Positions 43,112 through 52,374 of a stretch of 64,000 bases of DNA are shown here, one piece after another. This stretch comes from Edaphobacter lichenicola (GTDB lineage Bacteria > Acidobacteriota > Terriglobia > Terriglobales > Acidobacteriaceae), in contig NZ_CP073696.1 in the NCBI RefSeq assembly GCF_025264645.1, positions 4,650,001 to 4,714,000 of the forward strand, given 5' to 3'. Every line of letters begins with the position of its first letter. Position 1 is the first letter of the stretch. Both the position numbers and the translations under genes were made by a program. The notes below the pieces were generated by a model. It saw only the letters and a program-made list of their open reading frames with translations. It was not told where the DNA came from and searched no databases.

Positions 43112-43549
43112 CTAGCTATATAGGTTCGATTCGAATCGCTGAAGCGCAGCATCGGACCACGCATGGGACGATTTACGCCACGTGTCGCCCTGTTCCGCAA
43201 CAAAGTTTGGGAAGTCCATGCGGCAATACCCGCACCGAGCCTGGAAGTCGAAGAGCGCCTGGGCGGTGCCGTCGAGATACAGCACAGACTGCAACCCATC
43301 CCGAGACCACTCCACCGAAGCGATCCTTTGCGGCTCTGGACGCTGGTTCTCGGCGTCGCTCTTGGCCAGTGCTGCGACGTTGTAGATAAGCATTGCATCG
43401 AGAATGCTGTGTTCATGCACCTCCTGCGAACGATCGCAGGCGTAGAAGTAACCAGCGACGCCTTCATCTTCGAAGACGACTGTCCACGGCACAGCGGTTG
43501 AGTTGGATGAGAGGAAGGCTCGGCCGGGGGTAAAGGAAAGCGACTGCAT
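43112..43549 (-). CDS. DUF2251-like small protein
   Basis: From ATG 43549 (GTGAGAGAT upstream) the product has 145 residues. The longer minus-strand frame to 44068 runs antisense through the plus-strand membrane protein gene and is rejected. Recognisable pieces are FTPGRAFLSS, PWTVVFEDEGVAGYFYACD, SILDAMLIYNVAAL, WSRDGLQSVLYLDGTAQALFDF and RCGYCRMDFPNF, which I associate with the DUF2251 family. Function is unknown; the compact soluble form suggests a cytoplasmic accessory protein. Convergent with the deoxyribonucleotidase gene. Confidence 0.65.
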   Translation of the reverse strand: MQSLSFTPGRAFLSSNSTAVPWTVVFEDEGVAGYFYACDRSQEVHEHSILDAMLIYNVAALAKSDAENQRPEPQRIASVEWSRDGLQSVLYLDGTAQALFDFQARCGYCRMDFPNFVAEQGDTWRKSSHAWSDAALQRFESNLYS

Positions 43550-43690
43550 ATCTCTCACGATACACTCGAAGATGCCGCTTCCATCAAAGTTGGCGACGCC
43601 ACAATTCGTGGAAAAACGTACCTCTGCTGTGGCCAGACAAACACATGCGGGACGAGAATGAATGAAGGATAAAGGCCGGCCAACTACGGA

Positions 43691-44893
43691 ATGAAGCTCC
43701 CCCGCATCAAGATCGGACGACCACAGCAACTGGCCGCGCTCCTGCTGCTGGTCTTTCTGGCGGAGTGTCTCTGGGTAGTGAGCCGACAGCAACTCTCGCA
43801 GCAGGACTATCGATACGCCGAGTGTGGGCGCGAGATGTGGGAGCGTCCATCGCCTCTGGCTGGCTACTTTACAACCTGCGGCAACCTGAATGGCGACGGC
43901 ACCTTTGCGTATCGCGTAGCGGGGCTTCCGCTCACCCTGCAGCGGCTCGGAATGCTCGGCGCAGATAAGCTCCGCAAGCCAGAGAATCGCCTCTACGCAG
44001 AAGGCTCGCTCAACGGCTCGACGTGGGAGGCGCGGCACGAACTCTTCAGCGTGAAGTACCTCCTGCACTTACCCTTTATCTTCTTTGCTGTCTGGCTTGG
44101 AGGCGGCCTCTGGTGGGTCTCGCGTCGGCTCTTTGGCAACGAAGGCGGCTTCTTCGCGCTTGGGCTTTATTGTTTCTGCCCGGCAATCGTGCGGTATGCG
44201 GTCACACCAAACAATGAAGTGCTCGCCATGTGGGGACTCTACGGTCTCGTGTACACGGCGATGGGTGTTGCCCACGCCATGCAGGGGCCGCGTCGCAGAT
44301 GGAGGCCACGCATCGCACTCCTGACCGTCGCACTGGGACTGACCGCTGCGGCACATTTACTCGCGGCGTTGGTTGGCTTTGCGCTGGCTGTGGTCTGGAT
44401 GATGTATCTGGCCGAGCGCCGGCGCAGCTACGTCATGCAGATTCTCGTCTTCTCGGCAGTCGGCGCGCTCGCGATCTTGTTTGCTTCCTACGCGTTCCGT
44501 CTCGCACCATTCAGCTATGTATTTACCGGTGGCGGCGCGCGCGCCTGGTTCGCCCTCGACGGGGCTCGCCACTTCTTTCTGAACATCGCAAACGCGCCAA
44601 TTGCCGTGGCGACTCTTGTGGCTCTGCTGTTGTATATCGCGATTCTGCGATGCCGTTACTTTGGCAATACAGCCCCGCTCGTAATGGCTTTACTGTTGTT
44701 TCCCCTCGTGACGACGCAGACGGTGTCTCAGCCATGGCTCTGGGCGCTCCCGTTTCTCTTTACGTTTGTAGGCGGAGTATTTGCCGACGTATTGGAGATG
44801 CGACAGCGGAAGATGTTTCTTGCCCTCTCGGGAGCAATCCTTCTAACGCAGGCACTTCTCTGCCTCACGCTGCTGCCAGACATCGCAAAATAA
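43691..44893 (+). CDS. Polytopic membrane protein, glycosyltransferase-39-like
   Basis: The 400-residue product begins with a signal-anchor helix (about 13-30), then an extracytoplasmic part of about 85 residues with two cysteines (AECGREMW, TTCGNLNG), then about eight more hydrophobic segments. The alternation of long helices with short Arg-rich loops (GPRRRWRPR, LAERRRSY) resembles GT39/GT83-type glycosyltransferases, but the usual acidic pair in the first loop is not clearly present. I cannot assign an activity. It diverges from the DUF2251-like gene and precedes the L,D-transpeptidase gene on the same strand. Confidence 0.7.
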   Translation: MKLPRIKIGRPQQLAALLLLVFLAECLWVVSRQQLSQQDYRYAECGREMWERPSPLAGYFTTCGNLNGDGTFAYRVAGLPLTLQRLGMLGADKLRKPENRLYAEGSLNGSTWEARHELFSVKYLLHLPFIFFAVWLGGGLWWVSRRLFGNEGGFFALGLYCFCPAIVRYAVTPNNEVLAMWGLYGLVYTAMGVAHAMQGPRRRWRPRIALLTVALGLTAAAHLLAALVGFALAVVWMMYLAERRRSYVMQILVFSAVGALAILFASYAFRLAPFSYVFTGGGARAWFALDGARHFFLNIANAPIAVATLVALLLYIAILRCRYFGNTAPLVMALLLFPLVTTQTVSQPWLWALPFLFTFVGGVFADVLEMRQRKMFLALSGAILLTQALLCLTLLPDIAK

Positions 44894-45029
44894 AGCCCTC
44901 GGTCTTTCCGAATGAAGTGGCATTCAGGTTGCCACTGGCTGGTCTTGCGACTTTACATCGATTTGACCAGAAATACTGGATAATAAATCGGCACCCCGAA
45001 ACAAGTCGCACCTGAAGGATGGTCTGTTC

Positions 45030-46802
45030 GTGAAGATGAAAGTCTCGCTCCGCTCCGCTGGCACTGCATTTGCACTCACCGTTTTGTTGTTCACGAATGG
45101 CTGCCATCGTCATCGCAAGTCGAAGTCCGCGCCAAATACGACCGCGTATTCAGACAATCTGCACGAGTTAGTACAGAAGAAGGCCCTCCCCCCAGAGAAG
45201 GTTAACACGACGAAGGTCCCAAATCTCCGTTGGCCGAACTTCTCCGACTACGAGACGATCGTGTCCACCTTCTACGATGATCGCAACTACGAAGTAGCGT
45301 GGACACGCGACGGTGCACCGACTGCGTCAGCTACGGCCTTCATAGAGCAGTTTCGCAATGCCGGCTCAAAGGGGCTGATCCCTGAGGACTACGACGCGCC
45401 GCGCTGGGCCGACAGGGTCCAGGCGCTCACCAGCAAATCGGCGGACGCGATCTCGCTCTTCGATGTCGCGATGACAGTGAACGTAATGCGATACATCTCC
45501 GACCTGCGTATTGGGCGGGTGAATCCATCCCACTTCAACTTCGAGATTCCTGTGGAGGACAAAAAGTACGACTTGGCTGAGTTCGTCTCCGACAACGCCG
45601 TAGACTCAACCGATGTCCCCAAGTTGATCGCAGGCGTCGAGCCTGATTCAGAGGAGTATCGAAAGACCGAGGCTGCGCTAGCCCACTACCTCGACCTCGC
45701 CAAACAGCAGGAGCAGGCACAGCCTGAGCCTCTGCCGATGGTAGCGAAGCCAGTGTCCGTAGGCGGCAGTTATCCCGCAGTCGGCGCTCTGCTGACACGG
45801 TTGCAACTAGAAGGCGACGCGGAATCCGGATCCGCACCGTCTACCGCAACGGCCAGCACTATCTTTGATTCCACTCTGTCGGACGCCGTCAAACACTATC
45901 AGCATCGCCACGGATTCACGGAAGACGGCAAACTGACGCCACAAACAATCAAGTCGTTGAACGTCCAAATGACCTATCGTGTCACCCAGTTGCAGGATTC
46001 GCTCGAGCGCTGGCGCTGGCTACCGGATCCGTACCTGCACGCGCGTCTGATGGTCAACCTCCCGGAGTTCGTCCTGCGCGGCTTTGACCCGGATCACAAA
46101 CTCGACTTCACCATGCGCGTCGTCGTCGGCAAAGTAATGGGACAGCACGAAACGCCAGTGTTTACGCACATGATGAAGTACCTTGTCTTCCGTCCGTATT
46201 GGAGCGTGCCAGTCGATATTGCACGCAAAGAGCTGGTGCCGCACATGGAAGCGAGCCACGGATACCTGGCAAGCAAAAACTTCGAAGTCACCAACAACAA
46301 GGGCATGGTGCTGACCGACTACACAGCCAAGCAGGTGGCGCAGGGCGCCGTGATGGTCCGCGAAAAGCCAGGCCCGAAGAACTCCCTCGGCCTCGTAAAG
46401 TTCATCTTCCCCAACCAATACGACATCTATCTACACTCGACGCCGGCAGTCTCGCTGTTCGAGCAGACACGTCGCGACTTTAGCCACGGCTGCATCCGCG
46501 TCCAGAAACCAGCCGACCTCGCGGCCTGGGTGCTTCAGGGACAGGGTGGCGACTGGGATCTCGATAAGGTCCAGGAAGCGATGAACAGCGGCCCCGACAA
46601 CAGGACCGTCAGCCTGAAGACGCCGCTGCCAATCGTCATCTTCTATCTGACGGCAATCGTGGTCGATGACGACGAGGTTCACTTCTTCGACGACATCTAC
46701 AACTACGACTCGGAGATGCAGCAGGTCTTCGCCAAGGGCCCCCCGTACCCGATCAAGCCCACGCCCATCGAGCCAAAGACCAAGCCGGGCGATACCGTTT
46801 GA
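45030..46802 (+). CDS. L,D-transpeptidase, YcbB/LdtD type
   Basis: This 590-residue envelope protein forms 3-3 cross-links in peptidoglycan or attaches proteins to it. It starts at GTG 45030 with GAAGGA upstream and has a signal sequence with NGC at its end (residues 23-25), so it may be a lipoprotein. Next come the YcbB scaffold domain (NYEVAWTRDG near 89), a peptidoglycan-binding domain (about 285-315; LSDAVKHYQHRHGFTEDGKL) and a YkuD catalytic domain with the active-site motif SHGCIRVQ (Cys about 488) and HSTP. The YkuD lid and the C-terminal acidic tail are present. It is co-directional with the membrane protein upstream, 136 bp away. Confidence 0.92.
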   Translation: MKMKVSLRSAGTAFALTVLLFTNGCHRHRKSKSAPNTTAYSDNLHELVQKKALPPEKVNTTKVPNLRWPNFSDYETIVSTFYDDRNYEVAWTRDGAPTASATAFIEQFRNAGSKGLIPEDYDAPRWADRVQALTSKSADAISLFDVAMTVNVMRYISDLRIGRVNPSHFNFEIPVEDKKYDLAEFVSDNAVDSTDVPKLIAGVEPDSEEYRKTEAALAHYLDLAKQQEQAQPEPLPMVAKPVSVGGSYPAVGALLTRLQLEGDAESGSAPSTATASTIFDSTLSDAVKHYQHRHGFTEDGKLTPQTIKSLNVQMTYRVTQLQDSLERWRWLPDPYLHARLMVNLPEFVLRGFDPDHKLDFTMRVVVGKVMGQHETPVFTHMMKYLVFRPYWSVPVDIARKELVPHMEASHGYLASKNFEVTNNKGMVLTDYTAKQVAQGAVMVREKPGPKNSLGLVKFIFPNQYDIYLHSTPAVSLFEQTRRDFSHGCIRVQKPADLAAWVLQGQGGDWDLDKVQEAMNSGPDNRTVSLKTPLPIVIFYLTAIVVDDDEVHFFDDIYNYDSEMQQVFAKGPPYPIKPTPIEPKTKPGDTV

Positions 46803-46841
46803 GGTCGTTGTAAACTGCTGTCCTGAAAACAGGAGCTGACA

Positions 46842-47477
46842 ATGGCAACTGCTAACGAAGATCCCAGGGTAGACGCCTACATCAACAAGGCAAAACCGTT
46901 TGCGCAACCGATCATGCGGCACCTGCGTGCGCTCGTACACAAGGGCTGTCCCAACGTTCAAGAGACGATCAAGTGGAGCCGACCCTTCTTCGAGTATCGC
47001 GGGACGATCCTCGGCAACATGTCTGCCTTCAAGGAGCATTGCAGCTTCGGCTTCTGGGGTGAAGAGATCGGCGCCATCCTACGCGAGGCCGGCGTGGTGC
47101 AGGATGGCGGGATGGGCTCGCTAGGCCGCATCACCACTGTCAAGGATCTTCCCTCCGACAAGGAACTCCTCGGATTTATCCGCACGTCTACCGGTTTTAT
47201 CGACAGAGGCGAGCACACCAGTCCGATCGCCGCGAGACACAAGGTTGTAAAAGCTCCGAAGGCAGCCGTCGAGACGCCCGACGAGTTCTCCGCCGCACTG
47301 AAAAAGAACAAAAAAGCAGCGACGGCCTTCGCAGCCTTCAGTCCAAGCTGCAAACTCGAATACGTCGAGTGGATCGCCGACGCCAAACGGCAGGAGACGC
47401 GAGACAAACGCATCGCGACTGCAATGGAATGGATCGCCGAAGGCAAGCAACGCAACTGGAAGTATCAGAACAGCTAA
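46842..47477 (+). CDS. YdeI/OmpD-associated family protein (DUF1801 plus OmdA)
   Basis: The 211-residue product pairs a DUF1801 domain (about 8-115; DPRVDAYINKAKPFAQPIMRHLRALVHKGCPNVQETIKWSRPFFEY, partly shown by its core VQETIKWSRPFF) with a C-terminal OmdA/YdeI helical domain (about 148-210; FSAALKKNKKAATAFAAFSPS, EYVEWIADAKRQETRDKRI). The family is widespread and linked in some species to antimicrobial or stress responses, without a defined reaction. CAGGAG lies 7 bp before the ATG. Its stop overlaps that of the convergent glycosidase by 4 bp. Confidence 0.82.
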   Translation: MATANEDPRVDAYINKAKPFAQPIMRHLRALVHKGCPNVQETIKWSRPFFEYRGTILGNMSAFKEHCSFGFWGEEIGAILREAGVVQDGGMGSLGRITTVKDLPSDKELLGFIRTSTGFIDRGEHTSPIAARHKVVKAPKAAVETPDEFSAALKKNKKAATAFAAFSPSCKLEYVEWIADAKRQETRDKRIATAMEWIAEGKQRNWKYQNS

Positions 47478-48883
47478 GGCACCAAGGTCGTCTTCGTTGG
47501 CGAAGCGCTGAGCCGGCGCGCATAGTCGAGGAACACAAGCGCCGCAGGTGAGTAACCGCTCGGATCCGCTTGCGTGAACTCACCGGTCAACGGATCCATC
47601 TGCTGGCGAAACTCCGTATGTCGCATGATCGCCTCGCACCACTGCTGCATCATGTGGTTCATCTCCGCCTGCTTGCCGTAGTACGGCATCCATCGCGGAG
47701 CCCGTAGCGCGGTCAGCGCCTGGCTCGCGCCACCCCAACTGTTGCGGGGAATCGGCCTGACAAAGGTCGGATCGTCCATTGCAATTGATGTCAGCGGATA
47801 CGGCGCCCAGAACGCCTTCGGGTTGTGCAGCTGCCGCGTCCATACCGCGTCGACAATTGCCTTATCCTTCACCGGATGCAGCACGTGCTCGCCTAAGACA
47901 CGGCTGTTCACATCCGAGCGCACGCGAACAAAGTTGTTCTGCGCATCGAGATCGTAGAAGGCGGCATCCTTCGGGTCATACAGTCGATCGATGATAAGGT
48001 GACGAATCGTCTCAGCATCGGCACGCCAGCGGTCAGCTTCACCTGGCTTGCCGAGCGCCGTCGCCATATGGCTCAGAGCAACGCGCGCTCCGTACACTGT
48101 CGCCGAAAGATCAGGACACAACCGCGGCATGGTCGCGATCTGCGGGTATTTGCGCGCATCGGCATCAGGGCAACGATTCGGAATGCCAGCCCAGCGCGGG
48201 CTGTTATCGTGTCCCGTGTCATAGGTGCAAAACCCCTCCACCAATCCGGTCTTACGCGTGTCACGAAACTCGCGGATCCATGCATCCCAGCGGCTACAGG
48301 CGGAGTAAGCGGTGACCAGCAACTCGTCATCGTCGGTCAATTGAGACAACTCCCACGCCGTGGCAGCAATCGGCACAACCATCTGAATCTGCCCGTAGCC
48401 GACGTCGGACATCTTGATCGCCGACGGCAGTTGCCCCGCCGACTCATGTCCGACCGGATACTGCAACGCAAAGAACGCCATATGGTTGTTGCGCGCAATC
48501 TGCAAAGGCGACGGCGCACCGTCCTGCGCAGCGACATAGCTCGCAAGCGTGCCGTAAACAAGCCCCTCATGCGGCCCACACTCCAGCCAGATGCCGGGAT
48601 AGACACTGCCCTCTACCAGCACCGGATGCTCAAACTTCGGAACAGTTTTGACATTTCCCGCGAGCACCGCCAGAGCCGCATCCCAGGTACGCTGCCACGA
48701 GGGATCCGCTCTCTCACCTCCCGGAAACACCGGCCGCGCCGGAACCGCAGGCTTCGTCTGACCCTGTACCTTTGCCCCCATAGGCAGAAGCGCCGCACCA
48801 CTGGCCAGCGCGGTCAGCTTCAAAAAATCTCTTCTATCTCTCGTCCCGACGCAGCGCCGCATGGAGTGCTCTTTCTGCCGCAT
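47474..48883 (-). CDS. Tat-exported (alpha/alpha)6-barrel glycosidase, MGH1/GH63-like
   Basis: The 469-residue product carries a Tat signal (RRDFLK at about 17-22). The catalytic part resembles the clan of GH63, GH37 and mannosylglycerate-hydrolase-like enzymes: YDTGHDNSPRW (about 220-230) holds the family Asp, NSWGGASQAL lies later, and SGYSPAALVFLDYARRL near the C-terminus matches the closing helix. Likely substrates are alpha-linked glucosides or mannosides, perhaps from glycoproteins; I cannot be more specific. Within-window partners could be the GH92 mannosidase. It diverges from mutY across only 49 bp. Confidence 0.75.
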   Translation of the reverse strand: MRQKEHSMRRCVGTRDRRDFLKLTALASGAALLPMGAKVQGQTKPAVPARPVFPGGERADPSWQRTWDAALAVLAGNVKTVPKFEHPVLVEGSVYPGIWLECGPHEGLVYGTLASYVAAQDGAPSPLQIARNNHMAFFALQYPVGHESAGQLPSAIKMSDVGYGQIQMVVPIAATAWELSQLTDDDELLVTAYSACSRWDAWIREFRDTRKTGLVEGFCTYDTGHDNSPRWAGIPNRCPDADARKYPQIATMPRLCPDLSATVYGARVALSHMATALGKPGEADRWRADAETIRHLIIDRLYDPKDAAFYDLDAQNNFVRVRSDVNSRVLGEHVLHPVKDKAIVDAVWTRQLHNPKAFWAPYPLTSIAMDDPTFVRPIPRNSWGGASQALTALRAPRWMPYYGKQAEMNHMMQQWCEAIMRHTEFRQQMDPLTGEFTQADPSGYSPAALVFLDYARRLSASPTKTTLVP

Positions 48884-48932
48884 GATCTCTTTGAGTTTAG
48901 CTTGACACGCCGCAGGCTATAGACTGGCAACG

Positions 48933-50090
48933 ATGTCTTCTTTCAACGGGTCAGAAGTGACGGATGACAATCTGATACAGGCAGTCGAGCCAGAGGGTAC
49001 GGAGCTGGACTCCGCTCTCTTCCGGCGCAAGCTGATGAGCTGGTACCGTAGCCACGCCCGCGACCTTCCCTGGCGCAACGTCAACGACCCCTACCGCACC
49101 TGGGTCTCAGAAGTCATGCTCCAGCAGACCCGCGTAGCTGCGGTCATCGAGCACTACCACGACTTTCTCCGCCGCTTCCCGACCGTCCTCGCCCTTGCTC
49201 TCGCACCCGAAGCCGATGTGCTCGCCGCATGGTCGGGCCTTGGCTACTATCGGCGTGCGCGTATGCTGCACAAGGCCGCGCAGTTCATTACGAGCGAGCG
49301 CAGTGGCATCCTGCCCGCGACAGCCGCGGAGCTACGCACCTTGCCTGGTATCGGCGAATACACCAGTGCAGCCATCGCCAGCATCGCCTTCGGCGAAAGT
49401 ATCGCTGTCGTCGACGGCAACGTCGAGCGTGTCCTCCTCCGTCTCACCGGCCGTCCCGAAGAGGGCAACGCCGCAGGCCGCGCCTTCGTTCAACGACAGG
49501 CCAGCGCTCTGGTGCCCAGACGCCGCATCAGCGAGGGGACCAATGCCGCCGGCGATCACAATCAGGCCATGATGGAGTTGGGCGCAACGATCTGCTTGCC
49601 AAAAGCTCCACTCTGTCTGCACTGTCCGGTATTTTCAATGTGCCTGACGCGCGGTGAACATCACACACCGCCTCGCGCAGCGCAACTTAGTAGGCCGGCC
49701 GCATATCTCCTTAGCCTGCGGAAGCGCGGCACACTGACCGAGGTATTGCTGGAACTCCGCGCCAACGACGTCAGTCTGATGCCCGGAATGTACGAGCTGC
49801 CCCCGCTGCCCCAGGATGCCGTCCAGGGCCGGGAACCCCTCTTGCGACTGCGTCATGCGATCACGAACACAAACTATTATGTACAGGTCTATGCTGCGAG
49901 CGGTCCCGAGGACAGAGGCCTGCGCCGGGCAATTCCAGCAGCAAAAGGGGATCTACATTGGGTTTTAACCAATCGCCTCGGCTCGATGCCGCTCACTGGT
50001 CTGACACGCAAAGCGCTACAGCGGCTCGACGTAATGAAAGTAAATCTACCTAAGCTGCCGAGCGCGAACACTATATCGAAGATCGCTTAG
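48933..50090 (+). CDS. mutY: A/G-specific adenine DNA glycosylase
   Basis: MutY removes adenine mispaired with 8-oxoguanine. The 385-residue product has the helix-hairpin-helix LPGIGEYTSAAIASIAFG and the catalytic Asp in AVVDGNVERVLLRL. WVSEVMLQQTRVAAVIEHY carries the catalytic Glu. The 4Fe-4S ligands are spaced C-x6-C-x2-C-x5-C in CLPKAPLCLHCPVFSMC. A C-terminal NUDIX-like recognition domain follows (about 255-370). The start ATG lies 49 bp from the divergent glycosidase, so the two promoters overlap. The N-terminal acidic extension of about 25 residues is non-conserved. Confidence 0.95.
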   Translation: MSSFNGSEVTDDNLIQAVEPEGTELDSALFRRKLMSWYRSHARDLPWRNVNDPYRTWVSEVMLQQTRVAAVIEHYHDFLRRFPTVLALALAPEADVLAAWSGLGYYRRARMLHKAAQFITSERSGILPATAAELRTLPGIGEYTSAAIASIAFGESIAVVDGNVERVLLRLTGRPEEGNAAGRAFVQRQASALVPRRRISEGTNAAGDHNQAMMELGATICLPKAPLCLHCPVFSMCLTRGEHHTPPRAAQLSRPAAYLLSLRKRGTLTEVLLELRANDVSLMPGMYELPPLPQDAVQGREPLLRLRHAITNTNYYVQVYAASGPEDRGLRRAIPAAKGDLHWVLTNRLGSMPLTGLTRKALQRLDVMKVNLPKLPSANTISKIA

Positions 50091-50116
50091 CAGCATACGT
50101 CGCAACAACACATCTA

Positions 50117-50980
50117 CTACTGCATATGCATCCGTGACGACATCTTCTTCGCTGAAGCCTGTTGAGGAAGAATCGCCGCCGGAACACCCTTCGGTTTTCC
50201 ACTTCCCGAGTGCGATGATCGTGACCCGCTTCCTAACGTCATCAACAGCGGATGTTGCAGCGTGACGATCACCGCTGTGCAGGGCGTCTTGCTCGTGCAG
50301 ACATAGCTGTGAGTCGTATTCGCGTCAAAGTAGATGGCATCTCCAGCTTCTACATGATGGACCGCATCACCGTGCCGCACGTCGAGCGTTCCCGACAAAA
50401 GATAAAGGAACTCACACCCAACGTGTTGATGCGCTCGCGGGGAGCGACCCTCCTTTTCAGGAAGAAACTCTGCGAAGTAAGGATCAAGTTGACGATCAGG
50501 AACTAGATATCCAAGACTTTCAAAGAAGTACGCCGGGTCGTCTGCTCCGGTCTGCGGCAGACGCACACGTTCCACACGCCGATGCAGTCGGAACAGTGTC
50601 TGCGGCTCTGGATCGAAGAAGTAGCTGAGGTCCTTCGAAAAAACCATGGCGATACGTGCCAGGTTCCGCAACGTCGGTACCACCCGCCCCGTCTCAAGCT
50701 GCGACAGAAAGCTGGCAGAAAGTCCGGTATGCCGGCCAAGTTCAACCAGCCCCATCGACTTCTTCAGCCGAAGATGCTTGATACGTTCGCCAATTCGTTT
50801 CTCCGCGATGAACGACTCGGCTGCCTCGCCGTCCACCTGGAGGTTCGGAAGATCAACCACCCCACTTGGTCCGATACTCGACGAAAGATTCTCTGACTCG
50901 AGAGTGGCGGTCACTGAGTTCAACGCTGCTGCGTCTAATGTCGTCGCGGAAGTGTTATTTTTGGGCATAATTTTATTCAC
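50117..50980 (-). CDS. XRE-family regulator with C-terminal cupin domain
   Basis: The 287-residue product has a low-complexity N-terminus (1-60), an HTH-XRE domain (about 65-120; GLVELGRHTGLSASFLSQLETGRVVPTL) and a cupin domain (about 190-260; HQHVGCEFLYLLSGTLDVRHGD, VEAGDAIYFDANTTHSY) that probably senses a small molecule. This layout is shared with PuuR-type and related metabolic repressors. GTG 50980 or ATG 50968 could be the start; neither has a good ribosome site. The AT-rich DNA upstream (50940-51060) may carry an autoregulatory operator. It is convergent with mutY and divergent from the FN3 lipoprotein gene. Confidence 0.87.
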   Translation of the reverse strand: MNKIMPKNNTSATTLDAAALNSVTATLESENLSSSIGPSGVVDLPNLQVDGEAAESFIAEKRIGERIKHLRLKKSMGLVELGRHTGLSASFLSQLETGRVVPTLRNLARIAMVFSKDLSYFFDPEPQTLFRLHRRVERVRLPQTGADDPAYFFESLGYLVPDRQLDPYFAEFLPEKEGRSPRAHQHVGCEFLYLLSGTLDVRHGDAVHHVEAGDAIYFDANTTHSYVCTSKTPCTAVIVTLQHPLLMTLGSGSRSSHSGSGKPKGVPAAILPQQASAKKMSSRMHMQ

Positions 50981-51136
50981 TGTGCTAAAAGATGTTGAAA
51001 CACTATCAAAAGATGTACGGATGAAAACTCTTTTTGGATTGGATGCACATTTATTAATTTGCGGATAGCTTCCTCAACGACCTCATTCCCACGCACGATG
51101 GCCGGGAGGACTCTGGCCTATGATGGCTAGAGACAG

Positions 51137-52369
51137 ATGAAGTTTTTGCCGATTCCTTCTAACCTGCAGAGCCATCAGTGGCTTGTCACGGGAGCATCCG
51201 CGATTCTGGTCGCCTCCGCGGTGGGCTGCGCCAGTCCTGGTCCGCCCCGCCCCCCCTCGCTCAATCTGCCCGAGATTGTAAAAAACCTCACTGCCGACCG
51301 GGTCGGCGATGAGGTAAGGCTTCATTGGGATACGCCGGCTAAGACCACCGACCGCATTGATATCAAAGGCGTCGTGACCGCAGAGATCTGCCGAGTCTTG
51401 GTCCCGGCAGCTTCACCCTCTGCGACGGCCCCAGCCTGCACGGTCGTCAAGCGCTTGCAGGTGCAGAGTGGCCCCACGCAGGCGTCCGACGTTCTCCCCC
51501 AAACCCTGACTGCCGATCCCGCAGTCCTTTTGGCGTATCGAGTGCAACTCGTCAACGTCAACGGTCGATCCGCAGGTCCGTCGAAGGAAGCCTTCGCTGC
51601 CGCCGGCGCCGCTCCCCCGCCAGTAGAACAACTTCGAGCAACCGCGATACGCGAAGGCGTGATGCTCGAGTGGCAAAAGAGGGACACAACCGCAGAGGTA
51701 GAGCTCGACAGACGCCTTGAAGGACCAGGAGGCGTCCCCACTCCACCTGCTCCAACCAAGGTGGCGCCAACAAAGACCACGTCCAGGTCGCACAAATCGC
51801 CAGCTCCAGCGTCTGCTACGCCGTCTAGGACGCAGACGCTATCGATGACTCCTTCAAACCCGGCTGAGATTAAGCTTCAGACTCCAAAACAGGCTCTCGA
51901 CGCCGGTGGCACGGTGGATAAGACCACGCACATCGGCGAAAGCTACTCCTACACCGCTCAACGCGTGCGTTCAGTCACCCTCGATGGCCACACCCTGGAG
52001 CTGCGCAGCACCATATCGGCACCCCTAACGTTCGTCTCACGAGATGTCTTCCCACCGCTCGTTCCCAATGGGCTGGAAGCTGTTCCAGGGGGAGCAACAC
52101 CAGCCGACCGCTCCATCGATCTCTCCTGGACCCCCAACACAGAAGCTGATCTCGCAGGCTATAACGTGTATCGTCAAGAGGTTACTTCAGCCGGCGAAGT
52201 CGCGGGTACAGCGGCGCGCCTGAACTCCATCCCCGTCGTAGGTCCTGCCTACCGCGACCAAACAGCCGTCCCTGGCCATCGTTACTCCTATCGTGTCACT
52301 GCAGTGGATGCCACAGGGAACGAGAGCGCTCCAGGCGCAGCCGTCCAGGAAACTCTAAGGGAGCAATAA
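51137..52369 (+). CDS. Lipoprotein with fibronectin type III domains
   Basis: The 410-residue product has a signal peptide with lipobox SAVGC (Cys about 31), then a proline-rich stretch and an FN3-like region (about 45-170; LTADRVGDEVRLHWDTP). A second FN3-like segment follows, then a Ser/Thr/Lys-rich linker (about 215-260). The C-terminal FN3 is clear: DRSIDLSWTPNTEADLAGYNVYR and GHRYSYRVTAVDATGNESAPG. It is presumably a membrane-anchored binding or scaffolding protein. The next gene starts 5 bp after its stop, so the two are probably co-transcribed, although their functions are not obviously related. Confidence 0.82.
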   Translation: MKFLPIPSNLQSHQWLVTGASAILVASAVGCASPGPPRPPSLNLPEIVKNLTADRVGDEVRLHWDTPAKTTDRIDIKGVVTAEICRVLVPAASPSATAPACTVVKRLQVQSGPTQASDVLPQTLTADPAVLLAYRVQLVNVNGRSAGPSKEAFAAAGAAPPPVEQLRATAIREGVMLEWQKRDTTAEVELDRRLEGPGGVPTPPAPTKVAPTKTTSRSHKSPAPASATPSRTQTLSMTPSNPAEIKLQTPKQALDAGGTVDKTTHIGESYSYTAQRVRSVTLDGHTLELRSTISAPLTFVSRDVFPPLVPNGLEAVPGGATPADRSIDLSWTPNTEADLAGYNVYRQEVTSAGEVAGTAARLNSIPVVGPAYRDQTAVPGHRYSYRVTAVDATGNESAPGAAVQETLREQ

Positions 52370-52374
52370 AGAAC

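Noticed and set aside
43101..43145. GGTTCGATTCG string resembling a tRNA T-arm
   Set aside because: No acceptor, anticodon or D-arm pairing around it, and it lies at the ends of two convergent genes.
43550..44068. N-terminal 173 residues of a 318-residue minus-strand ORF
   Set aside because: This part overlaps the plus-strand membrane protein gene; only the 145-residue C-terminal part from ATG 43549 looks like a protein.
47999..48922. 307-residue plus-strand ORF
   Set aside because: Arg-rich antisense frame of the Tat-exported glycosidase; no protein-like features.
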